Shown here: positions 46,774-57,912 of the stretch, piece by piece
Layout of the letters: each line of letters starts with the position of its first letter
How positions within the stretch are numbered: the stretch's first letter is position 1
Assembly: GCF_026914265.1 (NCBI RefSeq)
Contig: NC_069125.1
Span: forward strand, 67,321,479-67,385,478
Length of the DNA: 64,000 bases
Source of the DNA: Mya arenaria
Taxonomy: Eukaryota > Mollusca > Bivalvia > Myida > Myidae
Direction: 5' to 3'
Notes under the pieces: generated by a model
What the model saw: only the letters and a program-made list of their open reading frames with translations
Told to the model about the DNA's origin: nothing
Databases searched by the model: none
Position numbers and translations under genes: made by a program

Positions 46774-48549
46774 TTATTGAGTAGAGAAACTAGGCCATTC
46801 CCATACTTGTTGAAGTCTAGTGGCATCACAATTTTCCAAAGTCACATGCTCTCTCTCATCATAGCCAAGACATCTCCCAGTCTCAATATGCTGAATAGCT
46901 CCATTCGGTAGCAAATTCCACTGATACTCTGGATATTTCCACCAGTACACCGGGTCTTTATCTACTACCAACAATCCAGATGGATCTGACTTGAGCCAAG
47001 ATATCTTGTTTTTTATCCGACCATCTTCTGTCATAACGAAATACTGGTTATCCCAAGTATTGCTTGGATACAGAATTAAGGTTTGTATGTCAGACCCTGG
47101 AAACACTGCGCAATCAATATATTTCCGCGCGAGTTTATTAAAAATAGGTCCATAACGCTGAGGATTTCCAGGAAAATAAACTGCACGAGATATTTCTTTA
47201 ATTTTCGTTATAAAATAATCATAGTTATGGCAATTGTTCTGTTCTCGTATCCTGTTCCTTTCACTTACATTTCCAAAGTCTACAGCTGGTTTCATATTAT
47301 TTAAGTGGTCAAGCATGATTTTCTTTGTCATCCCATCAGTCCATACATCGGCAAACCTATATTTGTTTTTGTGCAAGTAAGAACTTCTATTTTCTATCCC
47401 TTGCCAGGGAGTCATCCTGTACAAATGTGCAATCTTTGAACAAGGAATCATTTCGACACGACCCCCACACAACCAGGTCTTGACTGACATTTCGATATGT
47501 TCTGAACCCCATACTTCCATTCCTTGGTCAAAGCCTCCTAGCTGAAGAAAGAATTCCTTACGCATTGCCATCATCATGCCCGGTACCATACAGAATGGAA
47601 TAGGGTCCATACTTCCGTTCCGTTTTAATATAAACTCGTCAGAAAAACGTGCCCACTGCTCATTGATGGTTATTTGTTCAAAGCATAGGAAAAGTGTATT
47701 TGCATCGCCAATGATGTATTCAAACGATTCTCTATCTATCGCTCCAACATGAGATGTAAGCAAGGCGTTTGGTTCTTGGACAAGTCTATGGAGAATTGGC
47801 TCCAACCAGCCGATGTTGAACTCGATGTGACTATCAAGCACTATGAAATACCCTGACCGCGCCCGCTCAATTCCCTGCTGCCTGGCCATCATCAAACCAC
47901 GAGATTTCTCGTTCCGAATTAAAATCGCCTTATTCATGTTTCTCACGTGGATTTGCACTCCAATTACTGTGCTCCTATCTACAGTTCCGTCATCAACAAG
48001 AATGATTTCTTCGAGAAGTTCGCTAGGACATGTGTCAAATACTCCATACACAGTTCTCATCAACGTACTTAAAGGTTCATCCCGGAATATGATGATAATG
48101 CTGGCAGTTGGGAGATTGCCTGGATACACCATTTCTTTGCATTTCTGAGACCTTCTGTCAGCTAACGTTCGGCGTAATCCAATCAGATCACTTATGAACA
48201 TGTTCATCCCGTATTTCAGTGATTCGTTCCTTCTCTTAATGTAGTCTGGGTCATCATGCAGGTATCCTATATCAACTTTCGAACCCATTGCACCGGGACC
48301 TTGATCCATACTTATCTTTTCTCCATGTGTTTTTAGTTTGTATCCTTCATCTGTGTGTTTTATAACTTTTTGTTTCATTATTTCTTCACGTTCCTTAATA
48401 TCTTCATTATACTTTGCATCTTTCAGATTCAACTTCATAGAAACAACATTGATAAAGGCATATATCAGCAATGCCGAAATCACAAGCGCTGCAATAAAAA
48501 ATGCTTTGAAAAACAGTCGAAGAAGTTTTCGTGTGTTGATTATGTACAT
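46774..48549 (-). CDS. GALNT: Polypeptide N-acetylgalactosaminyltransferase-like protein D (intronless)
   Basis: Intact single-exon 591-residue GT27 enzyme and the reference member of the second subfamily. The N-terminus MYIINTRKLLRLFFKAFFIA leads into the membrane anchor (about 14-36). A charged, helix-prone stem (about 40-65) separates it from GPGAMGSKVDIG. The GT-A core has FRDEPLSTL, VDDGTVD (186-192), LDSH (238-241), VWGSEHIEMS and IAHLYRMTPW. The lectin domain ends with RCLGYDEREH and QQVWEWPSFSTQ. It shares the core motifs with A and B but differs through most of the stem and lectin domain. SEH replaces SEN next to the catalytic glutamate. The start at 48549 is the first ATG and is matched by copy C. 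Probable Golgi type II protein; donor and acceptor specificity cannot be read. Confidence 0.9.
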   Translation of the reverse strand: MYIINTRKLLRLFFKAFFIAALVISALLIYAFINVVSMKLNLKDAKYNEDIKEREEIMKQKVIKHTDEGYKLKTHGEKISMDQGPGAMGSKVDIGYLHDDPDYIKRRNESLKYGMNMFISDLIGLRRTLADRRSQKCKEMVYPGNLPTASIIIIFRDEPLSTLMRTVYGVFDTCPSELLEEIILVDDGTVDRSTVIGVQIHVRNMNKAILIRNEKSRGLMMARQQGIERARSGYFIVLDSHIEFNIGWLEPILHRLVQEPNALLTSHVGAIDRESFEYIIGDANTLFLCFEQITINEQWARFSDEFILKRNGSMDPIPFCMVPGMMMAMRKEFFLQLGGFDQGMEVWGSEHIEMSVKTWLCGGRVEMIPCSKIAHLYRMTPWQGIENRSSYLHKNKYRFADVWTDGMTKKIMLDHLNNMKPAVDFGNVSERNRIREQNNCHNYDYFITKIKEISRAVYFPGNPQRYGPIFNKLARKYIDCAVFPGSDIQTLILYPSNTWDNQYFVMTEDGRIKNKISWLKSDPSGLLVVDKDPVYWWKYPEYQWNLLPNGAIQHIETGRCLGYDEREHVTLENCDATRLQQVWEWPSFSTQ

Positions 48550-49912
48550 ATTTAAACAAGAAATGGTTAGTATAATTAAACTTGATTCTTCATGTAAATG
48601 CTAACCTATTCGCCGTTGTATATGCACTGGTGTTCGTGCATGTTAGTGAAGAGATTAGTAAAATAATCCTTGGAACAGATGTCGACTTTCCGTTTATGTC
48701 AATAATGATCATAGGTATTAATTTCGCTTGTATTTCCCAAGTTTTTGCTCTATCTCGTTATAATATCTAAATATTGTAAAAAAACTGCTCATTTTTGTAG
48801 GCTCGGATGTGGCAATTTTAGCTATGTGTTGCCTTTAATAAGTCAATGTTTAACTGAAAACGTTCAATACGCAAATGTATTAATACTACCATAAAGGGAA
48901 TTAGTTGTGCCTGTACGGGAACTAGCGTGATATCTGAATTCGGTATGAGAGTTGATATTGTTTTTCATAAATAATACACTAGAAGACATAAAAGGAGAAA
49001 TAACGGCATTCATGTATAGCTAAGATAAGATAAGATAAGATCAGATAAGTTTTATTTTAAGTCGGCAAGATACAAAACAATACAACATAAGTTCATGCGA
49101 GTTTTTGAACCGACTATTTATAAACATATTGTATATGGTATAACAAGTGTATCAAAGCTAAAAGTCAATTGTATATATAGTGGCGTATTATTTAAGGTGT
49201 TTAACAGTATTTTATAATACATAATAACTTAAAATGGGTTAAATGGGTTAAATATGTGAAATGAATATCGTGGGTTCAAAGCCAAAACCTTGTATCTACC
49301 AAAATGGTCAAAATTGAGGTTGTCACCTTAAATACACCATAAAAGGCTTTTGCATAATGTCTCTAATTTCACCACTATAGCTTGTTTACTTTTGAAGATA
49401 TTGATCAGAGATCAATTAGCGTATCACACAATTGTAAAATCTTCGGGTGCAAAAGTCAGGTATACTAAGATACCACAAACTTATACCTATAGCTGAAGCT
49501 ATACGACACTCCAAAATATCTCAGCTGCCGATAAAATGTTTTGGCACTAAGAAAAGCAACTAAAAATAAATGAATTCGAATGTCAGAACCAGGTACATGT
49601 TTACAAACATCATTATGGCTGTAACTGAAATGCCATTATTATGTGCATATCACAATACCAAAACATAGTTTAAGAGTATACAAAATAAATTTGTTAAAAT
49701 CAGATACATATTCAAATGCCAGAAAACTTCATTTGGGGATGCATTTGTTTGGCATTTTTTATTTTAGCAAAATTTACCATTATGTTCCACAAAAACGGTC
49801 TATCATGAGATGCATTGTTTTGACTATAAACAATTACACAAATGAGATATAATTGGGGTTAATAACCTTGTATATCAGGTTTCAACACTCCAGTATTTTC
49901 TGGCATGGATGT
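48550..49912. other. 5' flank of GALNT-D and dispersed-repeat remnants
   Basis: About 48550-49010 matches the GALNT-C upstream region. At 49020-49060, (TAAGA)n followed by TAAGTTTTATTTTAAGTCGG is, read on the minus strand, an AATAAAACTTA(TCT) tail with a terminal microsatellite, as in the 3' ends of L2/CR1-type LINEs. Nothing else is recognised up to 49912. Confidence 0.5.
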
Positions 49913-50366
49913 GGCTCAAGACCACAGTTATCTGCCCCCCGTTGACCAAGATCCGGATGTGAATACAGAAAAAAAGAGTGCTTGTGTTCAAGTATCAATA
50001 TTTTATTAAAATTGAATGAAAAAGAAGCAAAAAATGTTCTTTTTGCAGAGAACTTGACTGAATTTGACACTCTATTGCAGAAATTGATAGTTTTCAATGT
50101 AAATATTGGAAAAGTCATAGCTTGTGGAAGTCTGAAAATTAGTTGTTTGTAGCCGATTGACTCCCTGGCGGAAGGGTTATGTATTTGAACTTAATTTTGA
50201 CAGTCGGGTCAATGGTCAACATGGTGTTTTCTTGTGATTATATTTTGTGTCTTGAATTGTTCTAGAGATGCCATGTCCTTGTTTTTCAATTGGGGTGTGT
50301 ATAAAGTCAAAAGCCAGGTTAGTGTCTATATGAAACATATAGTAAAAATAACTGTGGTCTCACGCC
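49913..50366. mobile_element. 454-bp non-autonomous inverted-repeat element, copy 2
   Basis: Same ends as copy 1 (GGCTCAAGACCACAGTTAT ... ATAACTGTGGTCTCACGCC), flanked by ATGT at 49909-49912 and 50367-50370. The target duplication differs from that of copy 1, so the two are independent insertions, and the near-identity argues for recent mobility. Confidence 0.8.
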
Positions 50367-50760
50367 ATGTGTCATTCTAGATTGTCTGCGGAAAGTTATA
50401 GAAAGAAAGGTACATGCAAATAGTTGAGGTGTTGAAAGTAATATTGTAAATGTAAGAAGTAATTTTAGTTATCATGGTAATAGTCAATTAATGAAGTTTG
50501 AAAATGAAACTTGTAATAGATAATGAAGTAATAACAATAAGCTTTCAAAAGCTAATAACTTTATTTTATTTTATTTATTCTGAAACACATTTTGTATGTC
50601 TACAAGCATTTGAATTTTAAACATGGGCAACATTTCACTTGTAACAGTGGTTGTCTATATGTCTTCAATTGCACATTTAGCATTTCATTGTTGGATATTT
50701 ATATTTAATTAAAAATGAACACTTACAATTACGGTTTGATAATATATTTTTTTTCCGGAT

Positions 50761-51225
50761 GTGGTCGGAAACGCTGAAGAATTAATCAGACATTCATTGA
50801 AAATTGAAGTAAGGTTTTGGTTTAAAGTAATAAATGCGCAAGCACACACATGTCTTAACACGGTTTACAAAATAACATTGCAAGATATAGAAACACGTCC
50901 ACTAACTACAAATTGGACAATGAGTATAAGGAAGATTCTTACAGATTTAGGATTTATCATGTTTGGCTAAACCAGGGTGTCAATGATATCCCGCTATTTA
51001 TAGCTCTTTTAAGACAACTTGTCAGAGGTATTTTTATTCAAAACCTTGAAAGTAGGATCCATGACTCTTCAAAAGCAAGATTTTACGGTATTTTTGTAAA
51101 TTTTAATTTACAACCTTATTTGAACTACGTAAATATTCCAAAATATAGTATTGCACTAATTATATTAAGAATTAGCGCACATAAAGTTAAGGTACTTCGT
51201 TCATTGTTATATGGTATTGTTTGTA
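50761..51225 (+). mobile_element. LINE ORF2 C-terminal fragment
   Basis: Plus-strand frames read VGNAEELIRHSLKIEV, then WTMSIRKILTDLGF, then NQGVNDIPLFIALLRQLVRG and SSKARFYGIFVNFNLQPYLN. This order is typical of the region after the RT domain in mollusc non-LTR retrotransposons. At least one frameshift (about 50965) and the lack of an RT core mark it as a decayed 5'-truncated copy. Confidence 0.6.
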
Positions 51226-51589
51226 AATGATATATTTACTAACACCATCACGTAGATATATCTACATAAGACATCTCATAGGAATATAGCTTAAACAATA
51301 TTTATTTTATTTTTATATCAAATGTTCTAATGTTTAATCATTTCTTTTTTAGGCTTTCATGCATTTTTTCACCGATCGCCACGTATATATGCAGAATATT
51401 CAATTTATCAATGGTCAAGGTTCATCTTTGACTTATAACATTGTCTTTGTTGTGTAAACTGATAAATACGAAATCAATTTTGTTCTGTTCTGCTATGTTA
51501 TCATCACATACTGGAGAAAACCCAAGAGAGTTATCATAACAGTTGCAAAGTCGGAATCTAGAAGAATTAGAAACAGATGTTCCTAAATT

Positions 51590-52800
51590 GTGAAAGAAAA
51601 ACTGGAAGCACGAACCGAATGTTCTGTAAAACAAAAGGATGCAGACAGCAATTGTGTAAGCATGACAAGTTATCAGTACACCTGCAAAATGAGAAACCAG
51701 GAGATTCAGAAACACTTAGAGCTAGTGATCCTACAATGGAATAATAGAAACTGTATGCACAAACTAAATGTACTGAGGAACAAAAGGATGCAGACAACAA
51801 TTGTGTAAGCCATGAAACTGATCATGGCAAATTATCAAGTCAAGTCAAGTCAATATGTGTTTATTGTCGGATTCTATATAAAACTCTTGAATCATAAGCT
51901 ATGTATAGCTTTTTACCGATATGATCATTTAACAAATAACAACAGGAAGACAAATGCATATGTAATTAGACATTACAACCTTATATAAAGAATATTAAAG
52001 ATATATGTATCTAAAAGTACACGAAGTGAGAGGCATATTGAACTTAGATGTTAACAAAGTATAAAATGGCTAGTTATATATTGTAAGATATACAGAACCA
52101 GCTAGAGCTTATGATTCTACAAATGAACAAGAGAAACTGTATGCACTATCAAAATGTAATGTGGAATCAAAGTATGCAGTCACAAATTATGTCAGCCAAG
52201 ACACTTATCATGGCAAGTCATCAGCACACCTACGTAGTGAGCAACCAGGAGATACAGAAACAGTTAGAGCTAATGACCCTACAAATGAACAAGAAAAAAT
52301 AAATACATAAACTAAAAAAATGAATGCAGATTATGATTGTGTAAGCCATGAAACTGATCATGGCAAATTATCAGCACAACTGACCAAGTGAGAAACCAGG
52401 AGAAAAAGAAACAATCAAATCTAATGATTCTACAGATAAACAACAGATAATGAATACACAAACTATATGAGTGTACTACAAAACAAAAAGATGCAATCAA
52501 CAATTGTGTAAGTCATGATACTTATAATGCCATGTTGTCAGCTCAGCTGCCAAGTGAGAAACAAGAACATACAGAAACAGTGAGAGTTAAGGATACTACA
52601 CATGATCAAGACAAAACTAAATGCACAAACTGAGTGTACTGTATAACAAAAGGATGAAGACACCAATGGTATAAGCCATGGCACCGAGCATGGCATATTG
52701 TCAGCTCAGCTGCCAAGTGAGAAACAAGGAGATATAGAAACAGCAAGAACTGATCCTTGTGCATACAATGATTCTGCAATAAATGTTGAACATTTGTTTT
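51590..52800 (+). repeat. Decayed protein-like tandem repeats, unit about 160 bp
   Basis: At least four diverged units can be lined up on the plus strand, near 51640-51830, 52100-52330, 52340-52540 and 52620-52790. Shared peptide-like words are DADxNCVS, HGTEHGILSAQLPSEKQ (best at about 52680-52730) and IQKQLELM. Stops and shifts are frequent. Because the words repeat in frame, the array probably once encoded a repetitive protein, perhaps joined to the OTU-like piece that follows. Confidence 0.45.
51838..52095 (-). mobile_element. LINE or SINE 3' end inserted in the tandem array
   Basis: (GTCAA)n followed by TATGTGTTTATTG at 51838 is, on the minus strand, an AATAAACACATA(TTGAC)n tail. The tandem-repeat words stop at about 51835 (GGCAAATTATCA) and resume at about 52096 (AACCAGCTAGAGC), so this is a short 5'-truncated insertion. 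Confidence 0.5.
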
Positions 52801-52929
52801 AGATGATTTTACATGCAACAGGTACCAGAGTTGAAATAAGAGAAAAAATCGAAGAAAAGTTCCAACAAGAAAAAAACTGAAATATATAGCAAGTTTGGAT
52901 GATGATGTTCCACTGAGTATTTATGCACC

Positions 52930-53460
52930 CAAGAAGTTAAAAGAATAAGTCTGACAGAGGTTGTCTTGAGAAACACGCTTATCGCAGCTAATGAGGGAAG
53001 TTTAGACCAATTACTTCATACCAACAACCTCAAGCGTGAAAGTGTCACTGCTCATGGAAACTGTTTCTTCCAGTCAGCATGCTTTTCAGATCAGATTAAA
53101 ATGACATATGATGAACTAAGACAGTCAATATGTGGGCGCTTAGAAGAAATTTGAGCGGATTACATGGGTTTCCTACTGACTAAATTAAGCCACGAAAATA
53201 AGGAAATATTTGTTATGAAGTATCTTACTGAGATAGAACAACTAGATGGAGAAGAGAGATGGATACTGGTCAAGTTAGTCTGAGTCTTTCCTAGGTGCAT
53301 TGTTATTGTTTCATGCTAAAAGAGCGCACATCTTTTTGCTTCGTTTTGTTACAAAATCATACTTGCATCAAGGAAAGATATATGTTGCCATATCACTGTA
53401 TAACCATCAACTCTTATATGGCCCAATAAATTACCTACACACATGTGTTTGATGATAACG
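52930..53460 (+). pseudogene. OTU-like cysteine protease domain, broken
   Basis: The plus strand carries LLHTNNLKRESVTAHGNCFF, then QSACFSDQIKMTYDELRQ and SICGRLEEI (52966-53154). This matches the start of OTU domains, where the catalytic cysteine follows (D/H)GNC. About 250 bases later GKIYVAISLYNHQLLYGPI (near 53375-53435) has the look of the domain's histidine end. In-frame stops and shifts separate the parts. It may be a host gene remnant or a mobile-element accessory domain; the tandem array just upstream may be its N-terminal half. Confidence 0.5.
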
Positions 53461-53957
53461 CCAAAACAGAACATCCTCTAGTACGAGGTACTAATATTTA
53501 ATTTCAACACCTTTTTAAAAAAACGTTTCAAAACCATGCTGTATTATGTTACACCTGGTCCTGGCTCTAACAACTGCACCACTATTTTTTTTATTTCCGA
53601 GCAGCCAGAACTATGTACCTCCAGATATTTGACTTCGGGTTCAATATGCCCACTTCTTTTAATACATGTGAAAGCCAAAAATCTATCGGCACTTGCGTAG
53701 TTATTTCCCAACATAAATGGACGTATTATTTCCATTTTCAAATGCCAAAACAGAAACTGCATATTAATTCGTAATATTATGTCCAATCGATTATCAAACT
53801 ATGAACATGCTTAAAAAGCATAATTCCAGAGACAATAGAAAAACATTCATTGAAAATATCACATTTGAAACAACGAGAACGAATTTTGGAAAAGACTGAA
53901 AAACTACCAAAATGGCACGCGGTTTTGGTTTTGTAATCTACGATATGCGTAAAGATA

Positions 53958-54125
53958 ATGTGTAAATGTAACCACGCCTTCATTTACCTGGACGTACACT
54001 TCGGGCCTCTGTGCCCGGACAGTAAGGCTGGCTTCCCGAACTTGAAACAGGTCGCGGACTATTATAATTGGGGCATGAAACTCAATCTCACCCTGCACAT
54101 ATTTCCGCTTCCCTACCATCACCAG
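53958..54125 (+). pseudogene. Thioredoxin-like (DsbA-fold) exon relic, copy 2
   Basis: The plus strand reads FIYLDVHFGPLCPDSKAGF, then LKQVADYY and MKLNLTLHIFPLPYHHQAF. It is better preserved than copy 1 and open for 63 codons. The CPDS and PLPYH motifs match the DsbA-like thioredoxin-fold family recalled for plants and animals. There is no clear acceptor, donor or neighbouring exon, so it is taken as a duplicated exon rather than a working gene. Confidence 0.5.
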
Positions 54126-55615
54126 GCATTCCTGTTAATATTGTGTTAATCAGTGGAGTACAACCTTTTCTGACATGAAAGTATTCGTTGGATAGAATAA
54201 GTGTTAATATATATATATTTTAAACCAACGGTGCGGATTATTTCCTCAAAATATTCTACTTTCACCGTTCAATGTTTGGTGAATTTTGTGTTTAGATCAG
54301 CCCTATTGCCTGTTTCTTGGGAATGCATAAAGTGTTTCTGCTCCATGTGCTTTAAATCTATAAATATCCACACTTTTGTTACTAAGCTCATATAAACAGA
54401 GGCCACCTTTTTTCTTCCGAAGTGTAAGGGTGCCCGCGGGTAATTGAAGATATGGGGCACGGGTCCAAGCTCTCTACCCATCCATGCCCTATTTTTAAAC
54501 AGATGTAAGAGCATTATAAGTTTCAAGGTCCTTGAACATCCATGAACACAACATTTAAAGTCTATGTCCAAACATAGACCTGTGATACCGTGCCTCAATC
54601 AATGTAAAAATTGAGTAAAAGCATGTAAATGCCGCTAAACCAGACTGCCAACTCCCATTCGGAACTCCTCGGCCATTTTATCGAAAACAACCTCGGATGT
54701 ATGCAGGTACATCAGTTGAAGTAGTTCGTAAAATTTTGAATTATATCATTAATTAAATGTAGTGTTTCAGAGTTGTATTTATTGATCTAAGTTTAAATTG
54801 ATTGCCATTGAATTGAATTATTGCAAACATAATTAAGAATTCCTAGAGTTAAGTCACAAAGTTTAACTGCTAAATAAAATTACTACGCGATCTATTTGCA
54901 GCGGACTTAAACGTACCACTTTTTGAGAATGTAAACCGTCCAAATACATCCGAGGTTGTTTTTGAAAAAAATGGCCGAGGAGTTCCGAATGTGCCAACTC
55001 CATGCCGCTAGACCGCTTGGCAGCAAGTCCGCTGCTTTGTTTTCAAAAATGTGTGAAAGGACAACAAAATAGTATTCCAATTGTCCATATAGGTGCTGAA
55101 AATGATCGATTTAAAACATCATTTTATTTTTTCAATATTGGGGGAGTCGGTTAGAAAATTACTGATAATCGCTACAGGATGTTAATTTGTTCATATTTGT
55201 GCTTATCAAGAAAAAGCTCAAAATCTTTTGAAATAGAAACCAATATAAGGATGTCGAATTCTCGCCGCTAGGTTGCAAGTCACGCAATATTTGTAAAATC
55301 GCGGAAAGTTCCACGTGAACCGTATTTAAAGCAAATATAAATATTTTTCTGACAATATCAAAACTCAGATGACATAAAGTAAGTGTTTTATAGCCTCAAG
55401 AGTAGTGACAGATTTATAGGTATTTTTGATCACTCATTTTTGACTTGGGAATATAATTTTGATAAAAACCTATGTTAGGGAGTCTAAGTGCCAATTTCAG
55501 TTCAGCCAAATGCAGATAATGTCATTTTTCGGGCAAATAGTATTCCAAATCATTTATTTTGGGTGATGTATGTAAGATGCTTTTTGAAACTGTGAACTCA
55601 TTACAACAAAGCCTT
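54126..55615. repeat. Duplicated block, copy 2 (also at 42531-43700)
   Basis: Same order of segments as copy 1, interrupted by a 336-bp MITE at 54656-54991. Homology ends near 55610 (GGGTGATGTATGTAAGATGC). Together with the thioredoxin-like relic it forms a dispersed segmental duplication about 11.5 kb from copy 1. Confidence 0.6.
54656..54991. mobile_element. 336-bp Mutator-type MITE with 10-bp target duplication
   Basis: Long inverted ends (CATTCGGAACTCCTCGGCCA on the left, its complement on the right) extend about 44 bases through AACAACCTCGGATGTA with few mismatches. TGCCAACTCC flanks both sides (54646-54655 and 54992-55001). The paralogous block holds this decamer once, at 43026-43035, with no insert, giving a natural empty site. 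Long inverted repeats with a 9-10 bp target duplication fit Mutator-like elements. No transposase. Confidence 0.82.
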
Positions 55616-56109
55616 CAAACACAAAAAATATTGATCAATCATACACATCATTGTGCTCAAAGATAAAGGGTAAATTGTTTGTTATAGTGCCTTACAGGAA
55701 AACAGTGTCTCTGAGATATATCAATAATAAGAAAGGAAAATGGGACAAACCGTGAATGAGTGAATATCTGTAATGAAACGATATATGTGTATATGAAAAA
55801 TATTGGCTTGAAACCTCTGATAGATCTAGTAAGACGACCATGAAGTCTTTATACTGTAGTAAACGTAAATTATTTGACAAGAGAGTACACGAGAGTAAAC
55901 GTAGATATTGGTATAAAGTGTGAGTAACTTGAATATGTCGAAAATGACTCATATTCATTTGGAAAACTATTGAAAAAACTGGTGTTGCTAGTAAACATAT
56001 GCATAGAATCTATGGAATTTGTTAAAAATGATGGATGTATAGAGTATGATGCTTTTAGAATGTTTGATCACTGGAAATGTAACTTTGTAAATTACTAAAT
56101 AACGAGTTA
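55616..56109. other. Short spacer, nothing recognised
   Basis: AT-rich, with no domain and no paralogue seen in the window. Confidence 0.5.
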
Positions 56110-57357
56110 ACAGTTGAGAGTGGCAATAAAAGTAAGTAAGTAAAGTAAGTAAATGTATTGTGACATGTGCAATTCAAACAGAGTAGTAATAGCATGTATA
56201 CAAACATTTGCACCCGACCCATTGGGTCTATAGGTCACCATATCAAAAGTGTAATGTAAGTAACATAAGGTTTATAACATTATCTGACTATTATCATAAC
56301 AAAATTGATATTATCCATACAATGTAAGTTCCAAGAGCGGTAGAAAGTGATCAAATATCACATTAAGTATACAAAATAGTTCGTCTTTTTAGGTAGTCAT
56401 TTACATTATATTTAGACAGTTTTCTAGGGTATGAGGACATTAGAATGGATAATTTATATCATGGTCGACTAATTGACGTAAAATTATTTTGTTCAGGTGT
56501 AACAAACGCAGATCACTGTAACGATTACATTCAGAAAGAAGGTGTTTCTCGTCCTCAATATGATTTTTAGCTGGCATAATCCGCATATTCTAAGATTCCC
56601 CAGTGGTTCCCCAATAAAACTTCCAATTTCCACTCTCCATGTCAAAATTCCAGTTTAAAACTGACATAGTTTAGACCTTTCGTTCTTTTTCAGGTTAAGG
56701 CTTATGTAATCCTCTAATCTAAATGAAGTTTTGTCTATATGTTCGAAGTTTAGGGACGATTTCTCTCTTCCATACATCTGCATAATAGGAATGTATTCAG
56801 TCATTGCCTGAGGTAAATTCACAGTCGATTTATTGTCGATATTTTAAAAGTCCCACTTCATAGAATATTTCCTTTTTTCGTTTGTCCAATTATTCCTATG
56901 CATATGATTGTTATAATTAGCGTTAAACACTTTTTGTTAAGTCGCGTGTCATTCATTAGCACAAGCCTGTTTCAGAATCTGAACACAGGCTGCCAGCGCC
57001 GATACCTACTTGGGAGCCAACCGTTGGCGAGTATCGGCGTGAAGCGGTGAACACCAAGGAAATATGCTGCACGTTGTCGATAGGATGGTTTTGCAGCCCA
57101 TATCGACGAAAAATAATCCATGATAAAAATGACGCAAGAGTTATTAAGCTTTTCATATGTTTTAAAACCAATGTATTTCAAGTAATGTACATTTTGTACT
57201 TTGTTGATAATGCCACCTAGCGCACGACCTACGGATTTACCTAACGCTTCACAATTATAGAAAATGTCACATTTCTCGTGAAATATGACCCCTAGATACT
57301 TGTATCGATCGACAGTTTCAAGATTATTGTCACCAATTTTGGAACGAAATCGCTACT
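56110..57357 (-). mobile_element. LINE, 3' half
   Basis: The minus strand shows the end of a LINE RT/thumb region (DRYKYLGVIFHEKCD near 57300), then YFSSIWAAKPSYRQRAAYFL, GVHRFTPILANGWLPSRYRR and NRLVLMNDTRL. Further down is DEKHLLSECNRYSDLR (about 56550), the usual C-terminal cysteine motif region, and a (TTAC)n tail at 56110-56150. One base is missing near 57335-57340 and further breaks follow. The front of the same copy lies at 62255-62620, on the far side of a DIRS-like insertion. Confidence 0.75.
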
Positions 57358-57434
57358 CTTACAACTCATTCCGATGGAACATCAACATACAAACAACATA
57401 TTGGTATAAGCCGTTGGGACTCCAACCGACCGCT
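57358..57434. repeat. Split direct repeat B2 of the DIRS/Ngaro element
   Basis: Starts CTTACAACTCATTCCGATGG and ends ACCGACCGCT. Near-identical to B1. Confidence 0.8.
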
Positions 57435-57633
57435 TTATTTTGTATATACAAATATAACGTTTGAAACCGTATGCATAATCATGATATAACAATGCATGTG
57501 TAATACCATACGTACATCTATGAACTTAAATTTTCATATAGAAAGAAATCATATTGATTATTATCAGTAAACATGTCAAAAATGCATCTAGTAATTTAAG
57601 CTTAATACTATCTACTAACAAGACTTTAAAAAC

Positions 57634-57792
57634 AAGTCTGCTCGACGGCCGGTCCCAAGGCTGAATGACCACTGAACTCTCAAAGCACGAAATCCTCGTG
57701 CAAAACTTATTCGCCACCTATCGGATTGACCGTAACAAGGGAAAATAATTTTCGTCTAATTCAATAATTTCAAACAACGAAAATTATATTTC
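57634..57792. repeat. Split direct repeat A2 of the DIRS/Ngaro element
   Basis: From AAGTCTGCTCGACGGCC to CGAAAATTATATTT. About 158 bases, near-identical to A1 apart from a few bases. Confidence 0.85.
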
Positions 57793-57794
57793 CC

Positions 57795-57870
57795 TTACAA
57801 CTCATTCCGATGGAACATCAACATACAAACAACATATTGTTATAAGCCGTTGAGACTCAAACCGACCGCT
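57795..57870. repeat. Split direct repeat B1 of the DIRS/Ngaro element
   Basis: Directly abuts A2, as the Ngaro layout predicts. Confidence 0.8.
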
Positions 57871-57912
57871 GAATATAAAAGAACGGGCTGTTAACCGCTG
57901 ATATTCACAAAA

